Positions 32,544 to 41,168 of a DNA stretch of 64,000 bases are shown here, piece by piece. The notes beneath the pieces are model-generated. The model worked only from the letters and a program-made list of their open reading frames with translations, was not told the DNA's origin and searched no databases. Numbering within the stretch: position 1 is the stretch's first letter; every line of letters starts with the position of its first letter. Made by a program: the position numbers and the translations under genes. The stretch is taken from positions 1 to 64,000 of the forward strand of contig CAJUDX010000002.1 in the NCBI GenBank assembly GCA_910584785.1, written 5' to 3'. This stretch comes from an uncultured Lachnospiraceae bacterium. GTDB taxonomy: Bacteria; Bacillota; Clostridia; Lachnospirales; Lachnospiraceae.

Positions 32544-34085
32544 ATGTATGGTGTTGATGCAGAAAAGTGGAGAGCGGATTTGCCGGAATTTAGGGAAAAG
32601 GCAGAAGCATTTTTTGCCGGTGATCTGGATAAGAAGGAGTTTAAGGGGTTTTCCGGCCGATTTGGGAGTTATGCCCAGAGGGATGGGAAGGGGCTGATGC
32701 TCAGGCTTAGGATGACTGGCGGAAGAGTGACAAAGGAGAAGCTTGCTTTTGTAGCGGAAGTCATTGAGGAATTTCATGTGAACCTGGTGCATTTGACAAC
32801 CTGTCAGACGATACAGCTGCATAACCTCAGTGCAGAAGCTGCCAGCAAAATTATGGAACGGGCATTGGATTATGGGATAGTTACGATGGGCGGTGGCGGT
32901 GATTTTCCCAGAAATGTGATGGTGTCGCCGTTGACGGGAACGGAAGAAGAGTATTTTAATGTAATGCCGTATGCGGAAGCCGCTGGTGAGTATTTGATGC
33001 AGTTTATTCACCGGAAAAAGCTACCGAGAAAATTAAAAACCGTATTTTCCAACAGCCCGGCAAATATTTCTCATGCGACCTTTAGAGATTTAGGATTTGC
33101 GGCAAGGCCGGATGGAAAATTTGATGTCTATTGTGCCGGAGGTCTGGGGCCAAATCCACAGTTTGGGTTAAAGGTTGGGGAGGCGGTGAACCCGGAAAAG
33201 ATTCTTTATTATATTGCAGCGATGTGGGAGACCTTCAGTGCCTATGGAAATTATGAGAACCGGGCAAAGGCCAGGACACGCTATCTGCGCCAGTCACTTG
33301 GCGATGAGGGTCTGAAAAAGGCGTTTGGTGAAAAGTTAAACACTGTGTTGGATTCCGGAGAGGATTTAACGATTACGGTAGAGGAAAAAGAGATTACAAA
33401 AACAGGTGATGGGAGTCAGGCGAAAGGAAAGAGAATACAAAAACAGAAGCAAAAGGGGTTATATACGGTGCATTATCATCCGATTGGAGGCACCATTGCG
33501 CCGGAAAAATTTGGTGAGCTTTATCGATTACTCTCTACGATGGAGGATGTTGAAATTCGGCTCGCACCGGACGGGTCCCTCTATATTATTCATTTAACCG
33601 GAAATGAGGCAAAGGCAGTGGAAGCTGCAACACAGGACGGAGCAGAAAGTGCACTGGAAGCATCGGTGGCCTGCATCGGGGCATCCATCTGCCAGGCGGG
33701 AGTCCGGGATTCACAGAAGCTTTTGCAGTCGATTGTGGAGGCTGTAAGGAAGGCAGGGATTTCCCACGATGCTCTTCCTCAGCTTCATATTTCGGGCTGT
33801 CCTTCTTCCTGCGGGACACATCAAATAGGAAAGATTGGATTCCGCGGCGGGGTAAAACTTATAGACAAAGTTCCGCACCCGGCATTTACCCTGTATGTAA
33901 ATGGATGCGACAAACAGGGCCAGGAGGCAATGGGGGAGGAAGTTGGTGTTATCTTAGAAAAGGATATTCCCAATTTCATGGTGGAATTAGGGAAAACCGT
34001 GGATGCTTTGGGAATGGTGTTTGAGAAGTGGGTGTCAGAAAACCCGGAGGGTGTTAAGACGGCGGCAAAGAAGTATTTACAGTAG
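32544..34085 (+). CDS. Nitrite/sulfite reductase (siroheme-[4Fe-4S] enzyme)
   Basis: A 513-residue enzyme with the two-half NirA/CysI architecture. Four Cys for the coupled siroheme and [4Fe-4S] centre are visible: ACIGASIC (C-x5-C) and SGCPSSC (C-x3-C). The halves are joined by a Lys/Gln-rich linker (about 285-300). AAAGGAG is well placed for the ATG at 32544 and too close to a GTG at 32535. Whether it reduces nitrite, sulfite or another six-electron substrate is not clear. No partner flavoprotein or siroheme synthesis gene is adjacent, so the electron donor is probably ferredoxin. A strong terminator follows. Confidence 0.88.
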   Translation: MYGVDAEKWRADLPEFREKAEAFFAGDLDKKEFKGFSGRFGSYAQRDGKGLMLRLRMTGGRVTKEKLAFVAEVIEEFHVNLVHLTTCQTIQLHNLSAEAASKIMERALDYGIVTMGGGGDFPRNVMVSPLTGTEEEYFNVMPYAEAAGEYLMQFIHRKKLPRKLKTVFSNSPANISHATFRDLGFAARPDGKFDVYCAGGLGPNPQFGLKVGEAVNPEKILYYIAAMWETFSAYGNYENRAKARTRYLRQSLGDEGLKKAFGEKLNTVLDSGEDLTITVEEKEITKTGDGSQAKGKRIQKQKQKGLYTVHYHPIGGTIAPEKFGELYRLLSTMEDVEIRLAPDGSLYIIHLTGNEAKAVEAATQDGAESALEASVACIGASICQAGVRDSQKLLQSIVEAVRKAGISHDALPQLHISGCPSSCGTHQIGKIGFRGGVKLIDKVPHPAFTLYVNGCDKQGQEAMGEEVGVILEKDIPNFMVELGKTVDALGMVFEKWVSENPEGVKTAAKKYLQ

Positions 34086-34156
34086 ACGTGCGGGATAATA
34101 CCCTCGATGGACAAAGACATACACGTCCTTGTTCACTGAGGGTAACGTTTATGGAT

Positions 34157-34200
34157 TAAAAAAGGACTGTTCCGGTGATGGGGAAACAGTCCTCTTTTTT
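34157..34200 (+). terminator. Rho-independent terminator after the reductase gene
   Basis: A 9-bp stem (AGGACTGTT at 34163-34171 with AACAGTCCT at 34185-34193) is preceded by A-runs and followed by six T. An additional looser inverted repeat (TACCCTC/GAGGGTA) lies just upstream between about 34098 and 34143. Confidence 0.9.
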
Positions 34201-34339
34201 GCACTAATTTAAAAATCTTAACTTATTTTATTTTGTATGGTGCAGATTTCACACTCTTGATTTTAGGTCGTACATCACCAGTTGAATTGTCAGCAAGTGT
34301 TTTTCTGCCTGATTTGCGATAAACCTAGTCTTTTTCCGT

Positions 34340-34609
34340 TTAAACGGCTTCGACGATAGTCATACCGGCAATCTTAGCAAGTCTGCGGATGGAATCCTTG
34401 GATACTTTGCGTCCTTCAAATTCTACCAGGTCTTCGGTGCTGCCATTAAAAATATCAGCGGACTCAGCCTTACGCAGAATGATACAGTTATCCTGTACCG
34501 AAATTTCGAGACCATCTTTCACATCCAAGTCAAGGCTTCTCCGCAGTTCGATGGGAAGTGTAATTCTCCCCAGTTCATCGAGTTTACGAACTACTCCTGT
34601 GGTCTTCAT
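34340..34609 (-). CDS. AbrB-like transition-state regulator
   Basis: An 89-residue protein. The N-terminal swapped-hairpin DNA-binding domain is unmistakable: TTGVVRKLDELGRITLPIELRR, close to B. subtilis AbrB. The C-terminal 35 residues (about 50-89) differ and end in AKIAGMTIVEAV. The start chosen is the ATG with GGGGG seven bases upstream; an upstream in-frame ATG has no ribosome site. AbrB proteins repress stationary-phase genes and often themselves. It is divergent from the fatty-acid operon and shares its upstream region. Confidence 0.88.
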   Translation of the reverse strand: MKTTGVVRKLDELGRITLPIELRRSLDLDVKDGLEISVQDNCIILRKAESADIFNGSTEDLVEFEGRKVSKDSIRRLAKIAGMTIVEAV

Positions 34610-34660
34610 AGTTAACCCCCTTTTTTGGTAAGATTTTAATAGTGCACCCCCTGCAATACT

Positions 34661-34690
34661 AACATACCATATATTGTAAGTATATGTCAA
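34661..34690 (-). promoter_or_regulatory. Promoter of the AbrB-like gene
   Basis: On the minus strand TTGACA (34685-34690) is followed after 18 bases by TATGTT (34661-34666). The region also has two ACCATATA copies (near 34666 and 34696), a possible site for AbrB-type autoregulation. Confidence 0.5.
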
Positions 34691-34812
34691 TGATTACCAT
34701 ATAGTCAGAATATTGTCCGTTTTGGAAGTAATTGCAAAAAAATATAAAAGGTATATTCTATATGCAATAGAAATTTTTGGAAAAATTAATTTGGATTTTT
34801 TTCGAAAAGGGC

Positions 34813-34841
34813 TTGACAAAGAAAGTATCATCCCTTACTAT
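34813..34841 (+). promoter_or_regulatory. Promoter of the fatty-acid biosynthesis operon
   Basis: A perfect TTGACA at 34813-34818 and TACTAT at 34836-34841 are spaced by 17 bases. The palindrome at 34845-34857 begins directly downstream and would overlap the transcription start. The fabH ATG lies about 50 bases further. Confidence 0.65.
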
Positions 34842-34844
34842 TAG

Positions 34845-34857
34845 TTTGAAATTCAAA
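34845..34857. promoter_or_regulatory. Putative fatty-acid operon operator
   Basis: TTTGAAATTCAAA is a perfect palindrome within AGTTTGAAATTCAAAAT, placed between the -10 box and the start of fabH. Its form is like sites bound by MarR-family FabT regulators of fab operons in other Bacillota. No fabT or fapR gene is in the window, so the regulator would be encoded elsewhere. Confidence 0.4.
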
Positions 34858-34891
34858 ATATTTGATTCTTGAAGTATTTATAGGAGAAACC

Positions 34892-35854
34892 ATGATAACA
34901 AAAATCATAGGAACTGGGTCATGTGCGGGAAGCCGCAGGGTGACAAATCAGGAGCTTGAACAGCTTGTGGAGACCAGCGATGAGTGGATTCACAGCCGGA
35001 CGGGGATTTCTACCCGGTATTTAGCGCAGGAGGAAGGAAGCTGTGCCATGGCGGCTGAAGCAGCTAAAAAGGCCTGCGCACAGGCGGGAGTTTCGCCGAA
35101 GGAGCTGGATTTAATTCTTCTTGCAACCTCCACGCCGGAAAACTGCTTTCCCAGTGAGGCCTGCCAGGTTCAGGGAAGAATCGGGGCAGATCATGCGGTG
35201 GCATTTGATATCAGTGCAGCCTGTTCGGGCTTTATCTTCGCTCTGCACACGGTTCACAGTTTTTTGGTTTCAGGTACATACCGGACGGCGTTAGTCATCG
35301 GGGTGGACGAGCTGAGTAAGGCAGTGGACTGGAGTGACCGGAGGACATGCGTTCTCTTTGGGGACGGGGCAGGAGCCTGTGTCGTCCGGGCAGAAAAGGA
35401 AGGAAGATTTTGCAGTACCATTGGTTCTGACGGAAGCCGGGGGGATATTCTGACCTGCCAGGCCAGAAGCGGAGGAAATTTTTTAACAGGAAAACGACCA
35501 GAGCTTGGATTTATAGCAATGGATGGACAGGAGGTCTTTAAGTTTGCTGTAAAGAAGGTTCCTGCATGTATTGAGGAAATGCTTGAGAAAGAAGGAGAGA
35601 AAAAGGAAAATATTCGTTTTTATCTGCTTCACCAGGCAAATGAGAGAATTATTGAGACGGTCGCTAAGCGCCTGGGCGAGCCTGTGGAAAAGTTTCCGAT
35701 GAACATTGGACAATATGGGAATACTTCGGCGGCATCCATTCCTATTTTATTCGATGAGTTAAATCAGGAAGGGAAGCTTAAGCGCGGGGATAAGCTGGTG
35801 CTGGCTGGTTTTGGCGCAGGGCTTACCTGGGGAAGCATTTTGCTGGAATGGTAG
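34892..35854 (+). CDS. Beta-ketoacyl-ACP synthase III
   Basis: A 320-residue condensing enzyme that starts fatty-acid synthesis by joining acetyl-CoA and malonyl-ACP. The catalytic triad is visible: Cys111 in ISAACSGF, His in HQANERI, and Asn in GQYGNTSAAS. The start at 34892 follows AGGAGAAACC; an in-frame TTG 30 bases upstream lies in the operator region. It is the first gene of an operon that runs to about 45466. In Bacillota, FabH specificity sets the branched or straight primer, which cannot be judged here. Confidence 0.95.
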   Translation: MITKIIGTGSCAGSRRVTNQELEQLVETSDEWIHSRTGISTRYLAQEEGSCAMAAEAAKKACAQAGVSPKELDLILLATSTPENCFPSEACQVQGRIGADHAVAFDISAACSGFIFALHTVHSFLVSGTYRTALVIGVDELSKAVDWSDRRTCVLFGDGAGACVVRAEKEGRFCSTIGSDGSRGDILTCQARSGGNFLTGKRPELGFIAMDGQEVFKFAVKKVPACIEEMLEKEGEKKENIRFYLLHQANERIIETVAKRLGEPVEKFPMNIGQYGNTSAASIPILFDELNQEGKLKRGDKLVLAGFGAGLTWGSILLEW

Positions 35855-35941
35855 GACGCTGCAGGAAAGCTTCATAGGTTATCAAATAAGATATAATAAA
35901 AACTAAAAGGAAAAAACAGAAAAGGAAAAGGAGAAAAAAAG

Positions 35942-36175
35942 ATGTTAGAGAAGATGAAGGAAATTATTGCGGATCAGTTAAGTGTTGAAGTGGAGAATGT
36001 TACGGAGGCTTCTACTTTTAAGGAGGATTTAGGTGCAGATTCCCTGGATTTATTTAACCTGGTTATGGCATTAGAGGACGAGTACCATGTGGAGATTCCA
36101 TCAGAGGATTTGGAAAAGCTGACGACGGTTGGCGATGTTATAACCTATTTAAAAGAAAAAGGTGTTGAAGAATAA
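35942..36175 (+). CDS. Acyl carrier protein
   Basis: A 77-residue acidic four-helix protein. Ser34 in GADSLDL is the site for the 4'-phosphopantetheine arm that carries acyl chains. A strong AAGGAG lies upstream of the ATG. The position between fabH and fabK matches many Bacillota fab operons. No acpS is in the window. Confidence 0.95.
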   Translation: MLEKMKEIIADQLSVEVENVTEASTFKEDLGADSLDLFNLVMALEDEYHVEIPSEDLEKLTTVGDVITYLKEKGVEE

Positions 36176-36242
36176 AAATTAGCCGAAAAGCCAAAAAACG
36201 TTTATGGCTTACACAGAGTTTGTGGCAAAGAAGAGGAAGAGA

Positions 36243-37187
36243 ATGAAGACAAGAATAACAGAAATGCTGGGAATCCAATATCCTATTATTCAGGGAGGTA
36301 TGGCCTGGGTGGCAGAACATCACCTGGCGGCAGCTGTGTCTGCAGCAGGTGGCCTGGGCTTAATCGGCGGGGCGAATGCGCCGGGAGAGGTGGTTCGGGA
36401 AGAAATCCGAAAGGCCAGGGAAATTACCGATAAGCCGTTTGGCGTTAATGTTATGCTGATGAGCCCATATGCCGATGATGTGGCAAAGGTGGTTGTCGAG
36501 GAGGGCATTAAGGTTGTTACGACAGGGGCAGGAAACCCGGAAAAATATATGGAGATGTGGAAGGCGGCGGGAGTTAAAGTTATTCCTGTCGTAGCTTCGG
36601 TAGCTTTGGCAAGAAGAATGGAAAAGTACGGGGCGGATGCTGTCGTGGCAGAAGGGACTGAGTCCGGCGGTCACATCGGTGAGGCAACGACGATGACCTT
36701 AGTTCCCCAGGTGGCTGATGCGGTAGCTATCCCGGTGATTGCCGCGGGAGGCATCGGTGACGGAAGGGGAATTGCTGCTTCCTTTATGTTGGGAGCTGAG
36801 GCCGTGCAGGTGGGAACCCGCTTTGTTGTGGCAAAGGAATCCATTGTCCACGAAAATTATAAGCAGAGAATTATGAAAGCTAAGGATATCGATTCGGCAG
36901 TTACCGGACGCAGTCACGGGCATCCCATCCGCTGTCTGCGCAATAAAATGACCAGAGAATATGTCCGCATGGAGCAGGAGGGAAAGAGCTTTGAGGAGTT
37001 GGAGTATTTGACCCTTGGCACACTCCGCAGGGCGGTTCAGGAAGGCGATGTCAACGAAGGTACTGTGATGGCCGGGCAGATTGCAGGAATGATTTCCAAA
37101 GAGCAGAGCTGTGAAGAAATCATCACTGAGATGATGGAACAGGCGGAAGCATTACTGAGCAGTCCTGTTTCTTTCTGCACCCGATAA
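36243..37187 (+). CDS. Enoyl-ACP reductase II (FMN-dependent)
   Basis: A 314-residue TIM-barrel flavoprotein of the FabK/nitropropane dioxygenase superfamily. IQGGMAW, GGLGLIGGANAPGEVV, EGTESGGHIG and the AAGGIGDG/VGTRF phosphate-binding segments are typical of FabK. It reduces enoyl-ACP in the last step of elongation and, unlike FabI, resists triclosan in characterised cases. The start at 36243 gives the normal FabK N-terminus (MKTRITEMLG) and has GAGGAAGAG just before it; an ATG 39 bases upstream has no such site. No fabI is present in the operon. Confidence 0.93.
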   Translation: MKTRITEMLGIQYPIIQGGMAWVAEHHLAAAVSAAGGLGLIGGANAPGEVVREEIRKAREITDKPFGVNVMLMSPYADDVAKVVVEEGIKVVTTGAGNPEKYMEMWKAAGVKVIPVVASVALARRMEKYGADAVVAEGTESGGHIGEATTMTLVPQVADAVAIPVIAAGGIGDGRGIAASFMLGAEAVQVGTRFVVAKESIVHENYKQRIMKAKDIDSAVTGRSHGHPIRCLRNKMTREYVRMEQEGKSFEELEYLTLGTLRRAVQEGDVNEGTVMAGQIAGMISKEQSCEEIITEMMEQAEALLSSPVSFCTR

Positions 37188-37215
37188 ATTGGGAGGCGCT
37201 ATGCACTGAAGCGTG

Positions 37216-37236
37216 CACAGAATGGAGGAAATTATG
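37216..37236 (+). repeat. Shared 21-base leader before fabD
   Basis: The 21 bases ending at the fabD ATG, including the GGAGG ribosome site, recur exactly before fabZ at 40727-40747. A small hairpin (GCAC/GTGC, 37203-37216) comes just before. Confidence 0.7.
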
Positions 37237-38160
37237 AGTAAGCTTGCATTTATTTATCCCGGTCAGGGTGCACAATACATCGGTATGGGACAGGAGTTTT
37301 ATGAGCAGACAGAAGTCGGGAAAAGAACATGGGACAAAGCTTCGAGGCTTTTGGGCTTTTCCATGCCGGATTTATGTTTTAAAGAAAATGAACAGTTAAA
37401 TATTACGGAATATACTCAGGCCGCCATGGTGACGGTCAGTATTGCCATGACAAAGGTTCTGGAAGAAAAGGGCGTCCGCCCGGATGTAACAGCAGGGTTA
37501 AGCCTGGGTGAATATGCTGCTCTTTATGCAGCCGGTGTAATGAGCGAAGAGGACGCAATCACCGTTGTGCGCCAGCGGGGAATGTTGATGCAGGAAGCAG
37601 TTCCCACGGGAATTGGGGCAATGGCAGCAGTGCTTGCACTGGAGAACAAGACGATTGAAGATGTGATATCGGATATCGACGATGTATGGATTGCCAATTA
37701 TAATTGTCCGGGGCAGACCGTGATTTCCGGGAAAAAAGAAGCCGTGGATCTGGCCTGTGAAAAACTTAAGGCGGCTGGGGCCAAAAGAACACTCCCCTTA
37801 AATGTCAGTGGCCCGTTTCATTCTGGTATGCTTACCGAAGCCGGGGAAAAGCTGGGGAAGGTGCTGGAAACCGTTTCGTTAAACCAGCCAGTGATTCCTT
37901 ATGTGGCAAATGTAACAGCTGAATATGTAACCGATGTTTCAGCGGTAAAGGAATTGTTGAAAAAGCAGGTTTCCTCTTCGGTGCGCTGGCAGCAGAGCGT
38001 GGAGGCGATGATTGCCGGGGGCGTGGACATGTTTATTGAAATCGGGCCGGGGAAAACCCTCAGCGGATTTATGAAGAAAATTAACCGGAGCGCTCAGGTG
38101 ATGAATATTGAGAAACTTTCGGATGTGGAGAAAGTTATTGCAGAATGGAGAAGGACATGA
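37234..38160 (+). CDS. Malonyl-CoA:ACP transacylase
   Basis: A 308-residue alpha/beta hydrolase-like acyltransferase. The nucleophile elbow GLSLGEYAAL carries the active Ser, and PGQGAQYIGMG and GPFHSGM are conserved, the latter with the catalytic His. It loads malonyl groups onto ACP. The ATG at 37234 follows ATGGAGGAAATT; an in-frame GTG 21 bases upstream overlaps that ribosome site. It overlaps fabG as ATGA. Confidence 0.95.
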   Translation: MSKLAFIYPGQGAQYIGMGQEFYEQTEVGKRTWDKASRLLGFSMPDLCFKENEQLNITEYTQAAMVTVSIAMTKVLEEKGVRPDVTAGLSLGEYAALYAAGVMSEEDAITVVRQRGMLMQEAVPTGIGAMAAVLALENKTIEDVISDIDDVWIANYNCPGQTVISGKKEAVDLACEKLKAAGAKRTLPLNVSGPFHSGMLTEAGEKLGKVLETVSLNQPVIPYVANVTAEYVTDVSAVKELLKKQVSSSVRWQQSVEAMIAGGVDMFIEIGPGKTLSGFMKKINRSAQVMNIEKLSDVEKVIAEWRRT

Positions 38161-38900
38161 AGTTAGAACAGCAGGTTGCCCTGGTGACAGGAGCCGGGAG
38201 AGGAATCGGAAAAGCGATTGCCAAAGCCTTAGCTGCCGATGGGGCAATGGTTATCATAAATTATCATGGATCTGAGCAGAAGGCAGCAGAGACGGTAAGG
38301 GAAATTGAAGAGGCAGGGGGAAGGGCAATTGCCCTTCGCTGTAATATTTCCGATTTTAATGCCTGCAAGGAGATGATCGATAAGGTGATCAGCGAGCAGG
38401 GACGTCTGGATATTTTAGTTAATAATGCTGGGATTACCAGGGATGGCCTTTTAATGAAGATGAGCGAAGAGGATTTTGATTCGGTTATCGAAACCAATTT
38501 AAAGGGAGCATTTAACTGCATCCGGCATGCGGCACGGCAGATGATTAAGCAGAGGGGCGGAAGAGTGATTAATATTTCCTCGGTTTCCGGTGTACTTGGC
38601 AATGCAGGGCAGGCTAACTACAGTGCGTCCAAGGCAGGGATTATCGGCCTGACAAAGGCAGCGGCAAGAGAACTTGCCAGCCGGGGAATTACAGTAAATG
38701 CGATTGCCCCAGGGTTTATTACCACAGATATGACAGATGCGCTTTCTGAATCGATTAAGACCTCTGTGACGGAGACGATTCCGATGAAGAAATTTGGAAG
38801 GCCGGAAGATGTGGCGCAGACAGCGCTGTTTCTGGCTTCACAGGAGGCAGGCTATATTACTGGTCAGGTAATCTGCGTAGACGGTGGAATGGCGATGTAG
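38157..38900 (+). CDS. 3-oxoacyl-ACP reductase
   Basis: A 247-residue short-chain dehydrogenase, the usual FabG length. The NADPH-binding TGAGRGIGKA is at the N-terminus, NNAG near 90, and the Ser-Tyr-Lys catalytic set appears as ISSVSG and YSASKAG. It reduces beta-ketoacyl-ACP. The ATG at 38157, preceded by GGAGAAGG, overlaps the fabD stop; another in-frame ATG 12 bases upstream is less well supported. Confidence 0.95.
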   Translation: MKLEQQVALVTGAGRGIGKAIAKALAADGAMVIINYHGSEQKAAETVREIEEAGGRAIALRCNISDFNACKEMIDKVISEQGRLDILVNNAGITRDGLLMKMSEEDFDSVIETNLKGAFNCIRHAARQMIKQRGGRVINISSVSGVLGNAGQANYSASKAGIIGLTKAAARELASRGITVNAIAPGFITTDMTDALSESIKTSVTETIPMKKFGRPEDVAQTALFLASQEAGYITGQVICVDGGMAM

Positions 38901-38932
38901 GCCGGCTAAATGGCGCAGCAATGGAGGATGAT

Positions 38933-40171
38933 ATGAGCAGAAGAGTAGTAATTACTGGATTAGGGGCCATTACCCCGATTGGAAATGATGTGGAGAGCTT
39001 TTGGAATGGGCTTAAAGAAAAAAAGGTGGGAATTGATTTTATCACCCGCTTTGACACGGAGGGCTATAAGGCGAAGCTGGCTGCCGAGGTAAAGGACTTT
39101 GACGCAAAGAACTATATGGATGTCAAGGCGGCAAAGAGGATGGAGCTGTTTTCTCAGTATGCTGTGGCGGCGGCAAAGCAGGCGCTTACCGATGCGGGAA
39201 TTACTATGGAAAAGGAAGATCCTTACCGGGTTGGTGCAGCTGTAGGTTCCGGGATTGGTTCCCTCCAGGCCTTTGAACGGGATCATAAAAAACTTCTGGA
39301 AAAGGGGCCTAACCGGGTAAATCCTCTTCTGGTACCGATGATGATCAGCAATATGGCAGCCGGAAATGTCAGCATTCAGTTTGGCTTAAAAGGAAAGAAT
39401 ATCAACGTGGTAACAGCCTGTGCAAGCGGTACGCACAGCATCGGTGAGGCCTTCCGCTCGATTCAGTATGGTGAGGCAGATGTGATGGTAGCCGGCGGTG
39501 CGGAGGCCAGTATTTGTCCGATGGGAGTTGCGGGCTTTACTGCATTAACGGCTCTTTCTACTTCAGAAGATCCTCTTCATGCTTCACGTCCGTTTGATGA
39601 ATTAAGAGACGGCTTTGTGATGGGCGAGGGCGCAGGAGTTGTCATTTTAGAGTCCCTGGAACATGCATTGGCAAGAGGGGCAAAGATTTATGCTGAGGTG
39701 GCTGGCTACGGGGCAACCTGTGACGCCTTCCATATCACTTCTCCGGCAGAGGACGGAAGCGGCGCAGCGCGGGCTATGGCAAATGCTATCCAGGATGCTG
39801 GGCTATCCCCGGAGGATATTGATTATATTAATGCCCACGGCACCAGCACCCATCACAATGATTTATTCGAGACAAAGGCGATTAAGCTGGCTCTGGGAGA
39901 GCATGCAGGGAAGGTAAAGATTAACTCCACCAAATCCATGATTGGTCATCTCCTGGGTGCAGCAGGAGGCGTGGAATGCATCGTGTGTGCAAAATCCATT
40001 GAAGAAAACTTTATCCATGCCACAGCAGGACTGGAACATGAGGGCGAAGGCTGTGATCTGGACTACACTAGGGGCGAGGGCGTTTCAGTGGAAGTAAACT
40101 GTGCCATCAGCAATTCCCTTGGCTTTGGCGGACACAATGCCAGCATTTTACTTAAAAAGTATCGTGCCTAA
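38933..40171 (+). CDS. Beta-ketoacyl-ACP synthase II
   Basis: A 412-residue elongating condensing enzyme. Cys163 lies in VTACASGTHS, with the two catalytic His in AHGTSTHHND and IGHLLGAAGG. It follows fabG after a 32-base gap and GGAGGATGAT; an in-frame ATG 12 bases upstream overlaps the ribosome site. It performs the main malonyl-ACP elongation step. Confidence 0.95.
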   Translation: MSRRVVITGLGAITPIGNDVESFWNGLKEKKVGIDFITRFDTEGYKAKLAAEVKDFDAKNYMDVKAAKRMELFSQYAVAAAKQALTDAGITMEKEDPYRVGAAVGSGIGSLQAFERDHKKLLEKGPNRVNPLLVPMMISNMAAGNVSIQFGLKGKNINVVTACASGTHSIGEAFRSIQYGEADVMVAGGAEASICPMGVAGFTALTALSTSEDPLHASRPFDELRDGFVMGEGAGVVILESLEHALARGAKIYAEVAGYGATCDAFHITSPAEDGSGAARAMANAIQDAGLSPEDIDYINAHGTSTHHNDLFETKAIKLALGEHAGKVKINSTKSMIGHLLGAAGGVECIVCAKSIEENFIHATAGLEHEGEGCDLDYTRGEGVSVEVNCAISNSLGFGGHNASILLKKYRA

Positions 40172-40193
40172 AGAACAGGAAGGGTGATTTTGG

Positions 40194-40664
40194 ATGGAAA
40201 TTAATGAAATTATGAAGTTGGTTCAGGCAGTCAGCGAGTATGGGTTGACCAGTTTTGAACTGGAAGAAGGAAATATGCGGATTTCCCTGAAACGGGAAAA
40301 GGAAATTGTCCCTGCAGCTGTTCCGGTGGTGGGTACGGCAGAAGGTCTTGCCTCCGGCGTGGTTCTGGCAGAAAAACCTTTAACCTTATCAAACGGTGAG
40401 ACCGTGCAGCCAAAGGAAGATATTGGTTCGGATCAGGTGGTGACTTCTCCTCTGGTCGGTGTATTCTATGCGGCCTCCTCCCCTGACGCCCAGCCCTTTG
40501 TTAAGGTGGGCGATACGGTGAAAAAGGGTCAGGTGCTGGGAATTATCGAGGCGATGAAGCTGATGAACGAAATCGAGAGCGAGGTTGACGGGGTGGTGGA
40601 AGCTATCCTGGTAAAGAACGAGGAAACGGTGGAGTACGGTCAGCCATTATTCCGTATCCGTTAG
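40194..40664 (+). CDS. Biotin carboxyl carrier protein of acetyl-CoA carboxylase
   Basis: A 156-residue protein. The N-terminal helical part (about 1-45) and a Pro/Ala/Val-rich linker lead to the C-terminal biotinyl domain with EAMKLMNEIES, where Lys122 is the biotinylation site. It carries the carboxyl group between AccC and the carboxyltransferase. It lies within the operon directly after fabF. Confidence 0.95.
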   Translation: MEINEIMKLVQAVSEYGLTSFELEEGNMRISLKREKEIVPAAVPVVGTAEGLASGVVLAEKPLTLSNGETVQPKEDIGSDQVVTSPLVGVFYAASSPDAQPFVKVGDTVKKGQVLGIIEAMKLMNEIESEVDGVVEAILVKNEETVEYGQPLFRIR

Positions 40665-40726
40665 TGCACTAACCGGGAATGGGAGAAAAAGTATCCCATA
40701 CATCGGGAGTGCTGTGCTGTGAAACA

Positions 40727-40747
40727 CACAGAATGGAGGAAATTATG
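40727..40747 (+). repeat. Shared 21-base leader before fabZ
   Basis: Identical to the bases before fabD at 37216-37236, ending in the ATG. It is also preceded by a small hairpin (TGTG/CACA, near 40714-40730), which suggests a duplicated translation-start cassette. Confidence 0.7.
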
Positions 40748-41167
40748 CTGGGTATAAAGGAAATACAGGATATTATCCCACACCGCCATCCCTTCCTGCT
40801 GATTGATTGCATCGAAGAGCTGGAACCGGGCGTGGGCGCTGTAGGTTATAAATCGGTTACGTACAATGAGCCGTTTTTTGCAGGACATTTTCCGCAGGAG
40901 CCGGTAATGCCGGGTGTGTTGATTGTGGAAGCCCTGGCGCAGACAGGGGCGGTGGCTATCCTTTCCAAGGAAGAAAATAAGGGAAAGGTGGCGTATTTTG
41001 GCGCAATTAACCAGGCCAAGTTTAAAAAGAAGGTGGTTCCGGGCGATAAGCTTCGTCTGGAATGCAAAATTATTAAACAAAAGGGCCCGGTGGGCATCGG
41101 TCAGGCCACGGCAACTGTAGATGGAAAGATTGCAGTCAGTGCAGAGCTGACCTTTATGGTGGGATAG
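40745..41167 (+). CDS. 3-hydroxyacyl-ACP dehydratase
   Basis: A 140-residue hotdog-fold enzyme. HRHPFLLID begins the domain, and the catalytic His and Glu are in [22 protein letters not shown]. It dehydrates beta-hydroxyacyl-ACP. The ATG at 40745 follows GGAGGAAATT; an in-frame GTG 66 bases upstream would add an unlikely leader. The accC gene starts one base after its stop. Confidence 0.95.
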   Translation: MLGIKEIQDIIPHRHPFLLIDCIEELEPGVGAVGYKSVTYNEPFFAGHFPQEPVMPGVLIVEALAQTGAVAILSKEENKGKVAYFGAINQAKFKKKVVPGDKLRLECKIIKQKGPVGIGQATATVDGKIAVSAELTFMVG

Positions 41168-41168
41168 T

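Noticed and set aside
34098..34143. Riboswitch or T-box leader near the reductase 3' end
   Set aside because: The inverted repeats lie downstream of the gene and match no class I can recognise; treated as part of the terminator region.
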